A DNA stretch of 64,000 nucleotides from Thalassovita gelatinovora (lineage in GTDB: Bacteria > Pseudomonadota > Alphaproteobacteria > Rhodobacterales > Rhodobacteraceae). The notes beneath the pieces are model-generated. The model did no database searches. It worked only from the letters and a program-made list of their open reading frames with translations, and was not told where the DNA came from. Of this stretch, positions 34,597-44,263 are shown piece after piece. Location: assembly GCF_001458355.1 (NCBI RefSeq), contig NZ_CYSA01000028.1, positions 186,001 to 250,000 on the forward strand, in the 5' to 3' direction. Made by a program: the position numbers and the translations under genes. Every line of letters starts with the position of its first letter. Position 1 is the stretch's first letter.

Positions 34597-35279
34597 TAAT
34601 GGAAAGATCATTCCAGAAGGCGGATGACCGATTTGAGGCCTGCGCCGCATTCGGGCGCATGGGCGGACCTTTGGCCACTGACGGAAAGGAAATGGTCGGG
34701 ATCAAGGCGCTGCTTGAATGGGCCTTCGCCGTCGAAAAGGCAGATCTATCCGTCACGATGGATCATTCGGAGCTTGGCGGCTATGGCTATGCGTCATCGA
34801 CTGCCGCGATCATGCGGCATGAGCAGCTTGGCTGCCGTATTGATGGCGGTGGCAAATCCGATCCACATCCGGACGCCGAAGCGGTGGCGGATATGCTTGT
34901 GAACTGTGCGTCATGGTCGATGGCGATCAGAGTTGCCGAACTGTCCCGCGCCGGTCGCGTGCCAGAATGGGATTTGGGCCAGCAAAGATTGCAGCCGCGC
35001 GCCTGGTCGAAGCGCAATCACCTCGGCCAGCATGGTAAGACCGAAGTCTGTCGTGTGGTCGAGTATGTCCAGCGTGGTCGACAGCGCCGCCGCGAGGATC
35101 TTTGGGTGCCATGTTGTTGGGTTCCAAGTCATTGTCAGATAGCTGCTGCGCGCCGTGATTACCTCGATTGGTGGGGTGCGCTGCTTGAGCTGTCATCCGC
35201 GTTGAATGGGTATAACTTTGACAAGTTTCATCTGATCGACAGGATGCCGCCAATGACGCCTTGGAAGAAAGCGGCTTGA
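34593..35279 (+). CDS. Phage protein of unknown function (228 aa)
   Basis: Starts in the previous stop. Includes FGRMGGPLATDGKEMVGIKA, ADMLVNCASWSMAIRVAELS and a Trp-rich middle (VPEWDLGQQRLQPRAW). The middle resembles antitermination/Q-type placement (last early gene before the late operon), but I see no Q motif. Unknown. Confidence 0.65.
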   Translation: MIMERSFQKADDRFEACAAFGRMGGPLATDGKEMVGIKALLEWAFAVEKADLSVTMDHSELGGYGYASSTAAIMRHEQLGCRIDGGGKSDPHPDAEAVADMLVNCASWSMAIRVAELSRAGRVPEWDLGQQRLQPRAWSKRNHLGQHGKTEVCRVVEYVQRGRQRRREDLWVPCCWVPSHCQIAAARRDYLDWWGALLELSSALNGYNFDKFHLIDRMPPMTPWKKAA

Positions 35280-35321
35280 CACAATCTAGCTTCTGTTGAC
35301 ATATTGCCTGCGAACCGAACT

Positions 35322-35355
35322 GCGCCCGGCGGGATGATCCCGACCGGGCGTTTTT
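35322..35355 (+). terminator. Rho-independent terminator before the late genes
   Basis: Imperfect long stem: CGCCCGG-CGGGA (35323-35334), loop TGA, TCCCG-A-CCGGGCG, then TTTTT (35351-35355). It separates early genes from the HNH/terminase operon and could be the site of late antitermination. Confidence 0.8.
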
Positions 35356-35386
35356 CGTATCACCGATTTACCGGACAATTTGAAAC

Positions 35387-35785
35387 ATGGCGATCCGCAA
35401 GGTGTGTTGCCGCCCCGGCTGCGATGACATTGCGGTCGCTGGCGGTGCGCATTGCCCGTACCACGAAGACGAGCGCAAGGCGAAGCTATCGGCGCGGCGC
35501 GCCCGTGCCAAGTTGAGCAGCGAAGCGCAGGCCGGTGCGTTGCTCTATGCGACGAAGGAATGGAAAACAGGACGGCGCGTGTACCTTGCCCGCAATCCTC
35601 TTTGCGTCGACTGCGGTGAACTTGGATTGGTGGTCGAGGCGACCGAGGTTGACCACGTCAAACCGCACCGAGGCGATCGGGCGAAGTTCTTCGATCGGTC
35701 GAACTGGCAGGCGCTGTGCAAGCCATGCCACAGCCGGAAGACTGCACGGGAAGTGCTGGCACTGGGGGGCGGTCGAAAAATCTAG
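35387..35785 (+). CDS. HNH endonuclease
   Basis: 132 residues. Zinc-binding CVDCGELG and CKPCHSRKTARE flank the catalytic region (TEVDHVKPHRGD ... NWQALCKPCH), the classic HNH ββα-metal fold. A second N-terminal cysteine set (CCRPGCDD ... HCPYHED) looks like an extra zinc knuckle. Located just upstream of terS-terL, where HNH proteins assist cos/pac cutting in HK97-like phages. Confidence 0.93.
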   Translation: MAIRKVCCRPGCDDIAVAGGAHCPYHEDERKAKLSARRARAKLSSEAQAGALLYATKEWKTGRRVYLARNPLCVDCGELGLVVEATEVDHVKPHRGDRAKFFDRSNWQALCKPCHSRKTAREVLALGGGRKI

Positions 35786-35918
35786 CCGCGATAAGGGAAA
35801 CCGGCTGCGGAACCGTTCTTTTCGTGCGGGGTGAATTGAGAAAAAAAGCCCACTTTTGGCATGGGTGAAACTTTGCAGCCTTCGGGGAAAGGAGGGTTGA
35901 GGACGAAAGGAGGCCGAG

Positions 35919-36371
35919 ATGAAAGGCGCGAAACCGACGCCGCAGGGCAACGTGATCCCGATGAAGGGCGACGGAGCGAAGCCCGCGCCGGAACCGTTCG
36001 ACTGGATGACCGAACTGGGAAAGGATGTCTGGGGCGAGTTGGCACCGGAGCTGTCCAGGATGGATCGACTGCTGCCGCACTACCGCCACCAGTTCGCAAG
36101 CTATTGCGAGGCGACGGCAAATTTCATCCGGGCCACTAACGAAATCGCCCTGCATGGCGTCTGGTATCAGACCAAGACCCGCAACGGCATCCAGCAAAAG
36201 AAAACGGCGGCATGGACGACGCAGAACGAAGCGGCGAACCAGATGCGCCGAGACTCGGCACTGTTCGGGCTGACGCCGGTCGATGAAAGCCGGATCGCGA
36301 ATGCAGGGCAGGGCGATCTGTTCGATGATCTTATGAAGCAGTTGAAGGGTCAGCCGAGTGGATCCGATTGA
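35919..36371 (+). CDS. Terminase small subunit (P27 family)
   Basis: 150 residues. WMTELGKDVWGELAPELSRM and the following helices match phage terminase P27. Recognises the packaging site and loads TerL. AAAGGAGG ribosome site. Its end overlaps the TerL GTG start by 14 bases. Confidence 0.85.
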   Translation: MKGAKPTPQGNVIPMKGDGAKPAPEPFDWMTELGKDVWGELAPELSRMDRLLPHYRHQFASYCEATANFIRATNEIALHGVWYQTKTRNGIQQKKTAAWTTQNEAANQMRRDSALFGLTPVDESRIANAGQGDLFDDLMKQLKGQPSGSD

Positions 36372-38025
36372 CCACCCGGTCAGCCAATATGCAATCAGCG
36401 TGGTCGAGGGCGACACGGTTGCCGGTGACCTGGTGCGAATGGCTTGCGAACGGCACCTGCTGGATCTGGAAACTGCCGATGAACGTGGGCTGTTTTTTGA
36501 TTGCGAGGCGGCGACCACGATCTGCAATTTCGCGCGGATGCTGCATCACACGCAGGGGCCGCTGGCGGGGCAACCGCTGGAATTGCAGCCGTGGCAGGTG
36601 TTCCGGCATGGATCTGTCTTCGGATGGAAGCGAACAGAAACCGGGCTGCGCCGGTTCCGTGACACCTACCACCAGGTGGGAAAGAAGAACGGCAAGACGA
36701 CCGACACGGCGGTGCCGATGCTGTTTTCTCAGTTGTTCGACGGCGAAGCCGCGCCGGAAGCCTATTGCGCCGCGACCACGCGCGATCAGGCCGGGCTGCT
36801 GTTCAAGGGGTTGAAGCGGATCATCAAGCGGTCGCCCTTCCTGCCGCATTTCATGGAGGTCTGGCGCAATTCGATCGACACGCCACGCACCGACGGGTCG
36901 ATTGCCTGCCTGTCGCGTGATGGCAATTCGTCGGACGGGATCAACCCGTCCTTCCTGGCGCGGGATGAGATGCACCGCTGGACCGATCGGGAACTGGCCG
37001 AAACGATCGTTGAATCGATGATCGCGCGATCGCAGCCGATCGACTGGGTGATCACCACGGCGGGGCAGAACCGCAAGGGGCTGTGCGGCGAATTGCGCGA
37101 CTATTCGGAATCGGTGCTGCGCGGTGGTGTCGAGGATGATTCATTCTTTGCCTATGTGGCGGAACCGTCTGCGGATGCAGACCCGCTGGACCCGGTCGCC
37201 TGGGCGATGGGCAACCCGAACCTGAACGTATCGAAGCCGGAAAGCGAGGTCAGGAAGGCCGCGCAGAAGGCGATGATCATTTCCGGGCAGCTGCCGAACT
37301 TCAAACGGTTCCACCTGAACCTGTGGACAGAGGGGGCGGAAGCCTGGATCACTCAGGACGCCTGGGACCGTGGCGTCGCCGTGGCCCCGTTTGTCCCGGA
37401 GGATTTGAGCGGGCGGGAAGCATGGGTTGCGCTGGATCTGTCGAACAAGGTCGACACCACTGCGATCGCAATGGCGGTGCCTGTCAACAACCTGATCTAT
37501 GTCTGGGTCTGGACCTATCTGCCTGCTGGGGATCATGGCTTCGTGAAGCGGGCACAGACGGAAAAGCGGGAATATGTCGGCTGGCGCGATCAAGGCTGGC
37601 TGGAAGTTCATCATGGCGGGGTGATCAAGGAAGACGAGATCATCAAGCGGCTGAAATGGATCCGCGAGAACTTCGCGCTTCAGGAGGTCGCCTATGACCC
37701 TTGGGGCATGAAGGATCTGGCGAACACGCTTGATGAAATGCGGTTCCCGATGGTCGAACATCGCCAAGGGTTCGCGTCGATGTCCGGCCCGATGAAGCGG
37801 GTCGAAGAGAGGGTTGCGGAAAACCTTATCCGCCATGCGGGCAACCCGGTGCTGGCCTGGCAGGTCGGCAATGTTCACCGCGACGAAGACGCGGCAGAGA
37901 ACATCAAGCCGAACAAGAAGAAGAGTCAGGGCCGCATCGATGCGGCGGTGGCGATGATCATGGCGGTGGGGCGGGCCACCGCGAACGAAACCAAGAAACG
38001 CCGGGGAGAGGTGCAATCGATATGA
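36358..38025 (+). CDS. Terminase large subunit (HK97-like)
   Basis: 555 residues, GTG start. ATPase domain: Walker A-like VGKKNGKTT, Walker B region INPSFLARDEMHRW (acidic pair), coupling TTAGQNRKG. RNase H-like nuclease domain in the C-terminal half with acidic residues in EAWVALDLSNKVDTTA (D in LDLS), YDPWGM and the later RIDAAVAMIMA. Packages DNA into proheads. Overlaps portal by four bases. Confidence 0.94.
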   Translation: MDPIDHPVSQYAISVVEGDTVAGDLVRMACERHLLDLETADERGLFFDCEAATTICNFARMLHHTQGPLAGQPLELQPWQVFRHGSVFGWKRTETGLRRFRDTYHQVGKKNGKTTDTAVPMLFSQLFDGEAAPEAYCAATTRDQAGLLFKGLKRIIKRSPFLPHFMEVWRNSIDTPRTDGSIACLSRDGNSSDGINPSFLARDEMHRWTDRELAETIVESMIARSQPIDWVITTAGQNRKGLCGELRDYSESVLRGGVEDDSFFAYVAEPSADADPLDPVAWAMGNPNLNVSKPESEVRKAAQKAMIISGQLPNFKRFHLNLWTEGAEAWITQDAWDRGVAVAPFVPEDLSGREAWVALDLSNKVDTTAIAMAVPVNNLIYVWVWTYLPAGDHGFVKRAQTEKREYVGWRDQGWLEVHHGGVIKEDEIIKRLKWIRENFALQEVAYDPWGMKDLANTLDEMRFPMVEHRQGFASMSGPMKRVEERVAENLIRHAGNPVLAWQVGNVHRDEDAAENIKPNKKKSQGRIDAAVAMIMAVGRATANETKKRRGEVQSI

Positions 38026-39299
38026 GCCTGTTGGGACGCATTCTGGGACGCGATCAGGCACCCGCCACGCAACGGATGGAACCGCCTGTGATGGCAGCGG
38101 TCGAACCTTCCGGCACCATCGCGCCGGAAGGTTGGATTGTCGATGGCTGGGGGGCTGGTCAAAGCCGGGTCAAGACGCTGCCGCGCGTGACGCCAGACAT
38201 CGCGCAGCGCCACGCGACTGTTTTTGCCTGCTGCAACATCATCGCGGGCGATCTGTCCAAGGTGCCGCTGAACGTGATGGAGCGGAACAAGACAACCGGG
38301 CGTCTTGTTCCGGTCAAGGAACATGCGCTGCACTACCTGTTGAACGTCGAAAGCACCTTCGGGGTGCCGTCGATCATGACCCGGTTCAATGCGGTCTATT
38401 CCTTTGGCCTGCGCGGTAACGGCTATGCCTATGCGCCGCGCGACGGTGGCGGGCAACCGCTGCTGATCGAATATGTCCACAACGACCGCTGCAACATTCT
38501 GCGCGATGGCCGGGCGCGGTTTTACGATTTCGAGGATGGGGCGGGAACCCTGCGCCGTTCACCTGCGCGGTCGATGGTGCATCTGCGCTATCTTGCAAGC
38601 GACGGATGGACCGGACGCAGCCCGCTTTCGGTCGCGGCGGAATCGGTCGGGCTGGCGCTGGCGGGACAGGAAGCGGCGGCGCGCACGGCGTCAGGTACGC
38701 AGGTTCGCGGCGCGGTGAAGCTGGAAGACAACTTCGCTGACGAAGAGGCCAAGACACGCGGGATCAAGCGAATCCGGGCAATGATGAATGATCCGGCGGC
38801 AGAGGGGTGGCCGGTCCTTGGAGCGAATGACGACATCATCACGCTGGATATCACGGCGGCTGATCAGGAACTTCTGTCATCGCGCAAGTTCGACCGCGAA
38901 CAGCTTGCTGCGATCTACCGGGTTCCGCCGTCGAAGCTGCAGATGCTGGAATTCGGGGTGAAGGCCAACGGCCAGCAGCAGGCGATCGACTACAAGACGG
39001 ACTGCCTGACCCATTGGGGCAACATGGTTCAGGACTTCATGGAAGTTGGGTTGCTGACCCGTGCCGAGCGCGAACGCGGGTTGCAGCTGGTTCACGATTA
39101 CGACGCGCTGATGGAGGCAACCACCAAGGAACGGTACGAGGCCAATGCGAAGGCTGTGGGCGGTCCTTGGAAGACGGTCAACGAAATGCGCCGCGAAGAA
39201 GGCAAGGAAGACATCGAAGGCGGCGATATCCTCTATCCGCCGTCGAACATGACCCGCGATGCCGGAACCGACGGCAGCAACAAGGAGGCCGACAAATGA
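38022..39299 (+). CDS. Phage portal protein (HK97 family)
   Basis: 425 residues. Family landmarks: AQRHATVFACCNIIAGDLSK, HALHYLLN, GNGYAYAPRDG, DGWTGRSPLSVAAESVGLAL and IYRVPPSKLQM. Forms the dodecameric ring at the packaging vertex. ATGA overlaps on both sides. Confidence 0.95.
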   Translation: MSLLGRILGRDQAPATQRMEPPVMAAVEPSGTIAPEGWIVDGWGAGQSRVKTLPRVTPDIAQRHATVFACCNIIAGDLSKVPLNVMERNKTTGRLVPVKEHALHYLLNVESTFGVPSIMTRFNAVYSFGLRGNGYAYAPRDGGGQPLLIEYVHNDRCNILRDGRARFYDFEDGAGTLRRSPARSMVHLRYLASDGWTGRSPLSVAAESVGLALAGQEAAARTASGTQVRGAVKLEDNFADEEAKTRGIKRIRAMMNDPAAEGWPVLGANDDIITLDITAADQELLSSRKFDREQLAAIYRVPPSKLQMLEFGVKANGQQQAIDYKTDCLTHWGNMVQDFMEVGLLTRAERERGLQLVHDYDALMEATTKERYEANAKAVGGPWKTVNEMRREEGKEDIEGGDILYPPSNMTRDAGTDGSNKEADK

Positions 39300-40264
39300 C
39301 CCATGAAAACACGCATCCTGTCCCGCAGGTGGCGGACAGCATCGCCGCCCGTCTGGGCGGGCAGGTCGTAGCGCTGGACTTGTCGCGGTCGCAGGCGCAG
39401 TTGCGCCAGACCTGGCCGGTGCCGGGCGCATCAATAGAGCAGCCCGCCGAGGCATCGGCGGGTCCGGTAGACGTGCCGCGCGGCGAACGCTATGGCGTGT
39501 CGCGGCGGGTGGCCGTCATGCCGATCCGGGGCATCCTGACGCCGGATTCGGCCATTCTGGAAAAGTACCTTGGATGGGCGACCTACCAGGGGATCGACGC
39601 GGCCTGCGCCGAAATCGCTGCCAATGATGACGTGGCGGCGATTGTCATCGATATGAACAGCCCCGGCGGGCTGGTTCTGGGGCTGGAAGGTGCGGCGCGG
39701 TCGATCGCGGATCTGGCTGCCGTCAAGCCGGTCCATGTTCTGGTCAACCCGATGGCGGCGTCTGCGGCCTATTACCTTGCCTCGCAGGGCAGCGACATCA
39801 CCATGACGCCGGGATCCGAGGCGGGCAGCATCGGCACTACGCGGATGAGCGCCTGGCCGGTGCAGCCCGATGTCTGGGGCGAACAGTGGGGCATTCACCT
39901 GTCCAGCCATGCGCGGGCGAAGAACCCGGACCCGACGACCGACACGGGCTTGACGGAAATTCAGCGCGGTCTGGACGAAGCTGAGGCGCAGTTTCTTGAC
40001 GCGGTGGCGCGCGGGCGCGGCATCGATCGCGGCGCGCTGACGTCGCGGCTGTCGGTGACGGGCGATGAAGCCGATGGCGGCGCGATGTTCCGGGCAGCGG
40101 ATGCGATCGGGCGCGGGCTGGCCGATGCCGAAGAGGCGCGGCGCGGCTTCTATGAGCGCGTTTTCTCAATCTATGCGCCGTCCCCGACTGGGGGCGGATC
40201 GCGCGCGATGGCGCGGACGGCCAAGGCGCGGGCCGCGATGGCGCAGGCTATTTCGAACACCTGA
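39296..40264 (+). CDS. Prohead protease, S49 (SppA-like) family
   Basis: 322 residues from the ATG at 39296 overlapping the portal stop. ClpP/crotonase fold: IVIDMNSPGGLVLGL (oxyanion region), catalytic Ser in VNPMAASAAYYLASQ, and a following GSEAGSIG(T)T strand as in lambda gpC. It processes the portal/scaffold and capsid delta-domain. Typical order portal-protease-capsid. Confidence 0.92.
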   Translation: MTHENTHPVPQVADSIAARLGGQVVALDLSRSQAQLRQTWPVPGASIEQPAEASAGPVDVPRGERYGVSRRVAVMPIRGILTPDSAILEKYLGWATYQGIDAACAEIAANDDVAAIVIDMNSPGGLVLGLEGAARSIADLAAVKPVHVLVNPMAASAAYYLASQGSDITMTPGSEAGSIGTTRMSAWPVQPDVWGEQWGIHLSSHARAKNPDPTTDTGLTEIQRGLDEAEAQFLDAVARGRGIDRGALTSRLSVTGDEADGGAMFRAADAIGRGLADAEEARRGFYERVFSIYAPSPTGGGSRAMARTAKARAAMAQAISNT

Positions 40265-40373
40265 AATCACGCGGGGCCAACCCGAGTGCAACCGACCCCA
40301 CCGGCTTGTTCCGCGTGGGTCTTCAACCCGTGGCCCGCGTGGTGCGGCCACCACCTTCAAAGAGGAATGAGCG

Positions 40374-41693
40374 ATGAAGGACATCAACGATTTGCGCGCG
40401 TCGCGCGCGACGGCGGCGGCGGCGATGGCGTCGGCAGCTGACACTATCGAGACCCTGGAAGGGGCCGAAGCGCCGGATCAGGACGCGTTGGCGTCGGCGC
40501 AAACCGCGTTCGAAACCGCGCAGGCGGATTTCGGCAAGGCGGATGCCGCCGTGAAACGCGCCGAGGCGGTCGAGGCGGCGCAGGCATCTGCTGCCAAGGG
40601 CGGCGATGAACAGGCCGGAAACGGATTTACCGGCGGCGCTGCGCCGGTCCCGGCCCAACCGAAAAACCCCGCCGACAAAGCGATCGAGGTCGGGTTCATC
40701 ATCGGTGCGTTGGCAAATCAGAAAGGCGACCGCGAAGCGGCTGCGGCGCAGTTGGTGGAAGCCGGTCATTCCGGTGTTGCTGCGGTGCTGTCCGGCGCGA
40801 CGGCGGGTGCGGGGGGCGTGACCATTCCGCAGCCGCTGGCCGAACAGGTGATCGACCTGCTGCGCCCCAAGGTGGTGGTGCGCAATGCCGGTGCGGAGAC
40901 GTCGCCCATCCCGGCAGGCAAGATGCGCCACGCCCGCATGGCGACCGGATCGACGGCAAATTACGGGACTGAGGCGACGGCAATCACGGAATCGGAACCG
41001 ACCTTCGACAATGTCGATCAGGCGTTCAAGAAGCTGACCGCGATGGTTCCGCTTTCCAACGACCTGCTGCGTATGTCGTCGGTGGCGATGGCGCGGGTGG
41101 CCCGCAATGATGTGGTGCGCCAGATGGCAGCGCGCGAGGACATCGCCTTCCTGCGCAATGACGGCACCAGCGGAACGCCCAAGGGGCTGCGCCACTGGGC
41201 ACTTGCGGCGAACTGGCTGACCGAGGCGGCCAAGACCGCAGCGGTGGTCGAGGCGCTGATCAACAAGCTGGTGGATAAGGTCGAGGATGCCGATATTTCG
41301 ATGATGGCACCGGGCTGGGCGATGCGGGCCAGTACCAAGAACTTCATCGCCGGGCTGCGCGATGCCAACGGCTACCCGCTTTATCCGTCGATCGACAAGG
41401 ATGGGACGCTGAAGGGTTACAAGATCCACACCAGTTCGCAGATCCCCAACAACCTGGGGGCCGGGTCGGACACGGAAATCACCTTCTGCGATTTCTCGGA
41501 AATCATGATCGGCGACTCGCTGAACCTGACTATCGCCACCAGCGACCAGGCCGCGTTCGTGAATACGTCGGGTGACACGGTGTCGGCGTTCCAGAACGAC
41601 CTGACGTTGATGCGCGCCATCAGCGAACACGATCTTGCGCCGATGCATGATGAGGCGATTTCTGGCGCGACCGTTACCGGCTGGTCGCTCTGA
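40374..41693 (+). CDS. Major capsid protein (HK97 fold)
   Basis: 439 residues. N-terminal coiled-coil scaffold (delta) domain about 1-90, Ala/Glu-rich, then a linker. The mature HK97 fold starts about 130 (GAGGVTIPQPLAEQVIDLL; then RHARMATGSTANYGTEATAI, the E-loop region). C-terminal IGDSLNLTIATSDQ is the P-domain strand typical of these proteins. AAAGAGGA ribosome site. The 109-bp gap before it contains only a weak GC hairpin. Confidence 0.95.
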   Translation: MKDINDLRASRATAAAAMASAADTIETLEGAEAPDQDALASAQTAFETAQADFGKADAAVKRAEAVEAAQASAAKGGDEQAGNGFTGGAAPVPAQPKNPADKAIEVGFIIGALANQKGDREAAAAQLVEAGHSGVAAVLSGATAGAGGVTIPQPLAEQVIDLLRPKVVVRNAGAETSPIPAGKMRHARMATGSTANYGTEATAITESEPTFDNVDQAFKKLTAMVPLSNDLLRMSSVAMARVARNDVVRQMAAREDIAFLRNDGTSGTPKGLRHWALAANWLTEAAKTAAVVEALINKLVDKVEDADISMMAPGWAMRASTKNFIAGLRDANGYPLYPSIDKDGTLKGYKIHTSSQIPNNLGAGSDTEITFCDFSEIMIGDSLNLTIATSDQAAFVNTSGDTVSAFQNDLTLMRAISEHDLAPMHDEAISGATVTGWSL

Positions 41694-41779
41694 TCTTTGC
41701 AGCCTGATCGCATGAACTGACAACGACCGTTCCGGCGCGGTGCCGGGGCGGCAAGTATTCAAATCGAAGGGCAAGACCA

Positions 41780-41965
41780 ATGGCCAAGAAAGTGCAACTG
41801 GAATGCACCCGCACAAACGGGCGCTGGAACAAGGGCGACAAGGCGGGTTTCGAACACGAGACCGCCGCGAAGATGCTCAAGGCGAAAAACGCCGCGTGGA
41901 AGAGTACCGCCGCAGCGGCGAAGCCCGCAGGTGGTGCCGGTGAAGGCGGGGGCGCTGCCAGCTAA
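41780..41965 (+). CDS. Small phage head protein (61 aa)
   Basis: MAKKVQLECTRTNGRWNKGD then a Lys/Ala-rich low-complexity tail ending GGAGEGGGAAS. Small basic proteins between capsid and connector genes are often decoration or DNA-packaging helpers. No family assigned. Confidence 0.65.
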   Translation: MAKKVQLECTRTNGRWNKGDKAGFEHETAAKMLKAKNAAWKSTAAAAKPAGGAGEGGGAAS

Positions 41966-42034
41966 TCGCCGATCGGCGAATTTTCAATGGCGACCGTGGG
42001 CTTTCACGGTCGCCGATAGCGTGGAGTTGTCGCG

Positions 42035-42613
42035 GTGGAATATGTCGGTGCAAATCCGTTGTCGTCAGTGGTCGAGGTCGCGGAATTCAAGGAGTCGGTT
42101 CATTTGCCGCCCAACGATTCAACGGACGATGCTGCGATCCAAGCATTGCTTGATGCGGCGCAAGAGGTTGTGATCACCGCGACCAATCGGCCACTGGCTG
42201 GGGATTATCGGTTCGAAATCCCGCTTTTCCCGGTCTGGGGTGTCTGGTGGTTTCCTTGTGCGCCTGTCGGGCAGTTGCTTTCGATCGAGGCGATGGGGGA
42301 TGACGGTCAATGGCAATCCGTCGACCTGACCGGGTGGCGGATCCGCCAGGCGCATAGTGAGCCGCAATTGGTCACGCCGGTTGGGTGGAGCGGCTATACT
42401 TCGCTGTCTGCGGACACTTTGCGTGTCTCGGCGACATTAGGTGATGCCGCCGGGAAAACGGCCAGCGCCGCGATTAAGCTGCTGACCAAGGAATGGTACG
42501 AAGCACAGATCGCCGCCGAAGACGTGCCAGAAGCGCCGCGCCTGAGTTTCGGGGTGCGCAACCTGGTCAAGCAGGCGCGCTACAGCCGTCCGCGCGTGTT
42601 CGGGGCGGGCTGA
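42035..42613 (+). CDS. Head-tail connector (gp6-like)
   Basis: 192 residues, GTG start. The acidic N-terminal helix (DDAAIQALLDAAQEVVITATN) and C-terminal AIKLLTKEWYEAQ, then RNLVKQARYSR, are the gp6/DNA-packaging connector pattern (TIGR02215-like chp family). Binds below the portal ring. Confidence 0.85.
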   Translation: MEYVGANPLSSVVEVAEFKESVHLPPNDSTDDAAIQALLDAAQEVVITATNRPLAGDYRFEIPLFPVWGVWWFPCAPVGQLLSIEAMGDDGQWQSVDLTGWRIRQAHSEPQLVTPVGWSGYTSLSADTLRVSATLGDAAGKTASAAIKLLTKEWYEAQIAAEDVPEAPRLSFGVRNLVKQARYSRPRVFGAG

Positions 42614-42616
42614 CCG

Positions 42617-42943
42617 ATGGCCTATGATCGGCGGATCACGTTGCAGCAAAAAACCACGATCAAAGATGCCTGGGGCGGCGAGAAAGACGGCTATGAGGAT
42701 CTTGAAACGGTCTGGGCTGAGTTCAATCCGACCAGCGATGCGGAGAAATTCCGCGCGGGTCAGGCCGAGGCTACAAGCATGGGGTGGTTTCGGGTGCGGT
42801 ATAGCGCGGTCGCTGCGTTGATCGGGCCGCGTGACCAGGTGATGGATGCTGGGAAGGCGTGGAAGATCGTCGGCGTGAAGCAGATCGGCAGGCGTCGGAG
42901 CATCGAGTTCACGGCCACGCATTCAGATGCGACGGGCAGCTGA
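42617..42943 (+). CDS. Head-tail adaptor / stopper (phage_H_T_join, gpFII-like)
   Basis: 108 residues. RRITLQQKTTIKDAWGGEKD, DLETVWAEFNPTSDAEKFRA, then YSAVAALIGPRDQVMDAGKAW and the final IGRRRSIEFTA strand match the SPP1 gp16/HK97 gp7-type beta-barrel joining family. Confidence 0.88.
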   Translation: MAYDRRITLQQKTTIKDAWGGEKDGYEDLETVWAEFNPTSDAEKFRAGQAEATSMGWFRVRYSAVAALIGPRDQVMDAGKAWKIVGVKQIGRRRSIEFTATHSDATGS

Positions 42944-42945
42944 GC

Positions 42946-43422
42946 ATGTCGATCGGTTTTAAGGTCGATGGTTTCCGCGACATGGAGCGGGCGCTGGCCG
43001 GGTTGAAGCGTGGCACCGCCAAGGCGGTTGTGCGCAGGGCATTGAAAAAGGTGCTTAAGCCGGTAGCCGAAGCTGCCGATGCGTCGATGTTTCAAATATC
43101 CGTGACAAGCAAGCTTTCGCCACGGCAAAGGGCGGCGGCTTCTGGTGATTTCATCGGCAGTATCGTGTCCATGTATATCGGGCCGATCGATGATGAAGGG
43201 CGGGGCGCGCCGCATGCCCATCTGATCGAATTCGGCACCGGGCCGCGCAAGCACAAGTCTGGGAAATTTGTCGGGGCAGTCATGCCGGAGCCGTTCATGC
43301 GCCCGGCCTGGGACGCAAACAAGGCGGAAATGCTTGAGCGTCTGAAGCGGGAAATCTGGACCGAAATACAGAAGACCTTGGATCGGACAGCGGCCCGAAA
43401 TGCCAGGGCGGGGCGGCGCTAA
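42946..43422 (+). CDS. HK97 gp10-like tail completion protein
   Basis: 158 residues from the ATG at 42946 (3 bp after the previous stop). GFKVDGFRDMERALAGLKRG, YIGPIDDEGRGAPHAHLIEF then GTGPRKHKSG are the HK97_gp10 signature. The terminal ARAGRR overlaps the next ATG by one base. Confidence 0.9.
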   Translation: MSIGFKVDGFRDMERALAGLKRGTAKAVVRRALKKVLKPVAEAADASMFQISVTSKLSPRQRAAASGDFIGSIVSMYIGPIDDEGRGAPHAHLIEFGTGPRKHKSGKFVGAVMPEPFMRPAWDANKAEMLERLKREIWTEIQKTLDRTAARNARAGRR

Positions 43423-43778
43423 TGGAAGAAGAGATGAAAGCATTGCTGGATGGTCTGGGCCATCCGGTTGCATGGGGCTGGCTGGGGCAGGGCACGGGCC
43501 TGCCCCGGATTGTGCTGAACAAGGTTTCCGGTTTCGAACCTGTCACCACCGATGGGGCTGCGGGCTTCATTGTTGGCCGGGTGCAGGTCGATATCTACGG
43601 AACAACTCCATTCGAGGCGGGGCTTTTGGGCCGTGCGGTCCGGGAACTTCTCTCAGGCTATCACGGGGCAATGGTTCGCTTTGCCCGCCTTGAAGCTATT
43701 CGCGACGGTCAGGACGGTTCTGACGGCGATGCAATCCCGCGCGTGTCGCAGGATTATGCGGTGAAATACCGCGTCTGA
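43422..43778 (+). CDS. Tail terminator / completion protein (DUF3168, gp17-like)
   Basis: 118 residues. WGWLGQGTGLPRIVLNKVSG, GRVQVDIYGTTPFEAGLLGR and the final VSQDYAVKYRV follow DUF3168 proteins, which cap the tail tube at the head end. Confidence 0.87.
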   Translation: MEEEMKALLDGLGHPVAWGWLGQGTGLPRIVLNKVSGFEPVTTDGAAGFIVGRVQVDIYGTTPFEAGLLGRAVRELLSGYHGAMVRFARLEAIRDGQDGSDGDAIPRVSQDYAVKYRV

Positions 43779-43816
43779 CAGCCGGGTGTCCGGCGTTTCA
43801 TCAAAGAGGTAAAACT

Positions 43817-44263
43817 ATGACGACGAAAACACTCACCATCACCGACGATACCGTCGTTGAATGGTCCGATGATGGCACCACCTGGGCAAGTCTTCCAGGC
43901 GCGCAAAAGGTGAGCTTTCCCGAAGAACAGCGCGACTACAAGGACAAGACCAGCCTTGATAGTGTCGGGATGCACAAGGAATGGTCCCGTGGTCTGATCG
44001 ACTCTGGCGAAATCACCTTGGGCTGTTTTTACACCAAGGAACTGTTCGCCGCTGCATCCGCAAAGAAGGCGTTGGCTACGCCGACCTATTTCCGCGTGAC
44101 GCTGCCGATCGACATCGATCAGTCGACCGGCGACCAATTTGCCTGGCAGGCGTGGATCAGTCCTTCGCTGCCCGATGTCGAGGTCGGCAACGATCTTATG
44201 TTGGATATCAAACAGAAGGTCACCGGCGCTGTGACCTGGACCCAGGGGACTGCAGCAGTATGA
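43817..44263 (+). CDS. Major tail tube protein (gpV-like)
   Basis: 148 residues. Beta-rich; starts TTKTLTITDDTVVEWSDDG, with EITLGCFYTKELFAAASAKK and a C-terminal GTAAV. Lambda gpV/TTP fold. Ribosome site AAAGAGG. Overlaps the tail chaperone start by four bases. Confidence 0.85.
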   Translation: MTTKTLTITDDTVVEWSDDGTTWASLPGAQKVSFPEEQRDYKDKTSLDSVGMHKEWSRGLIDSGEITLGCFYTKELFAAASAKKALATPTYFRVTLPIDIDQSTGDQFAWQAWISPSLPDVEVGNDLMLDIKQKVTGAVTWTQGTAAV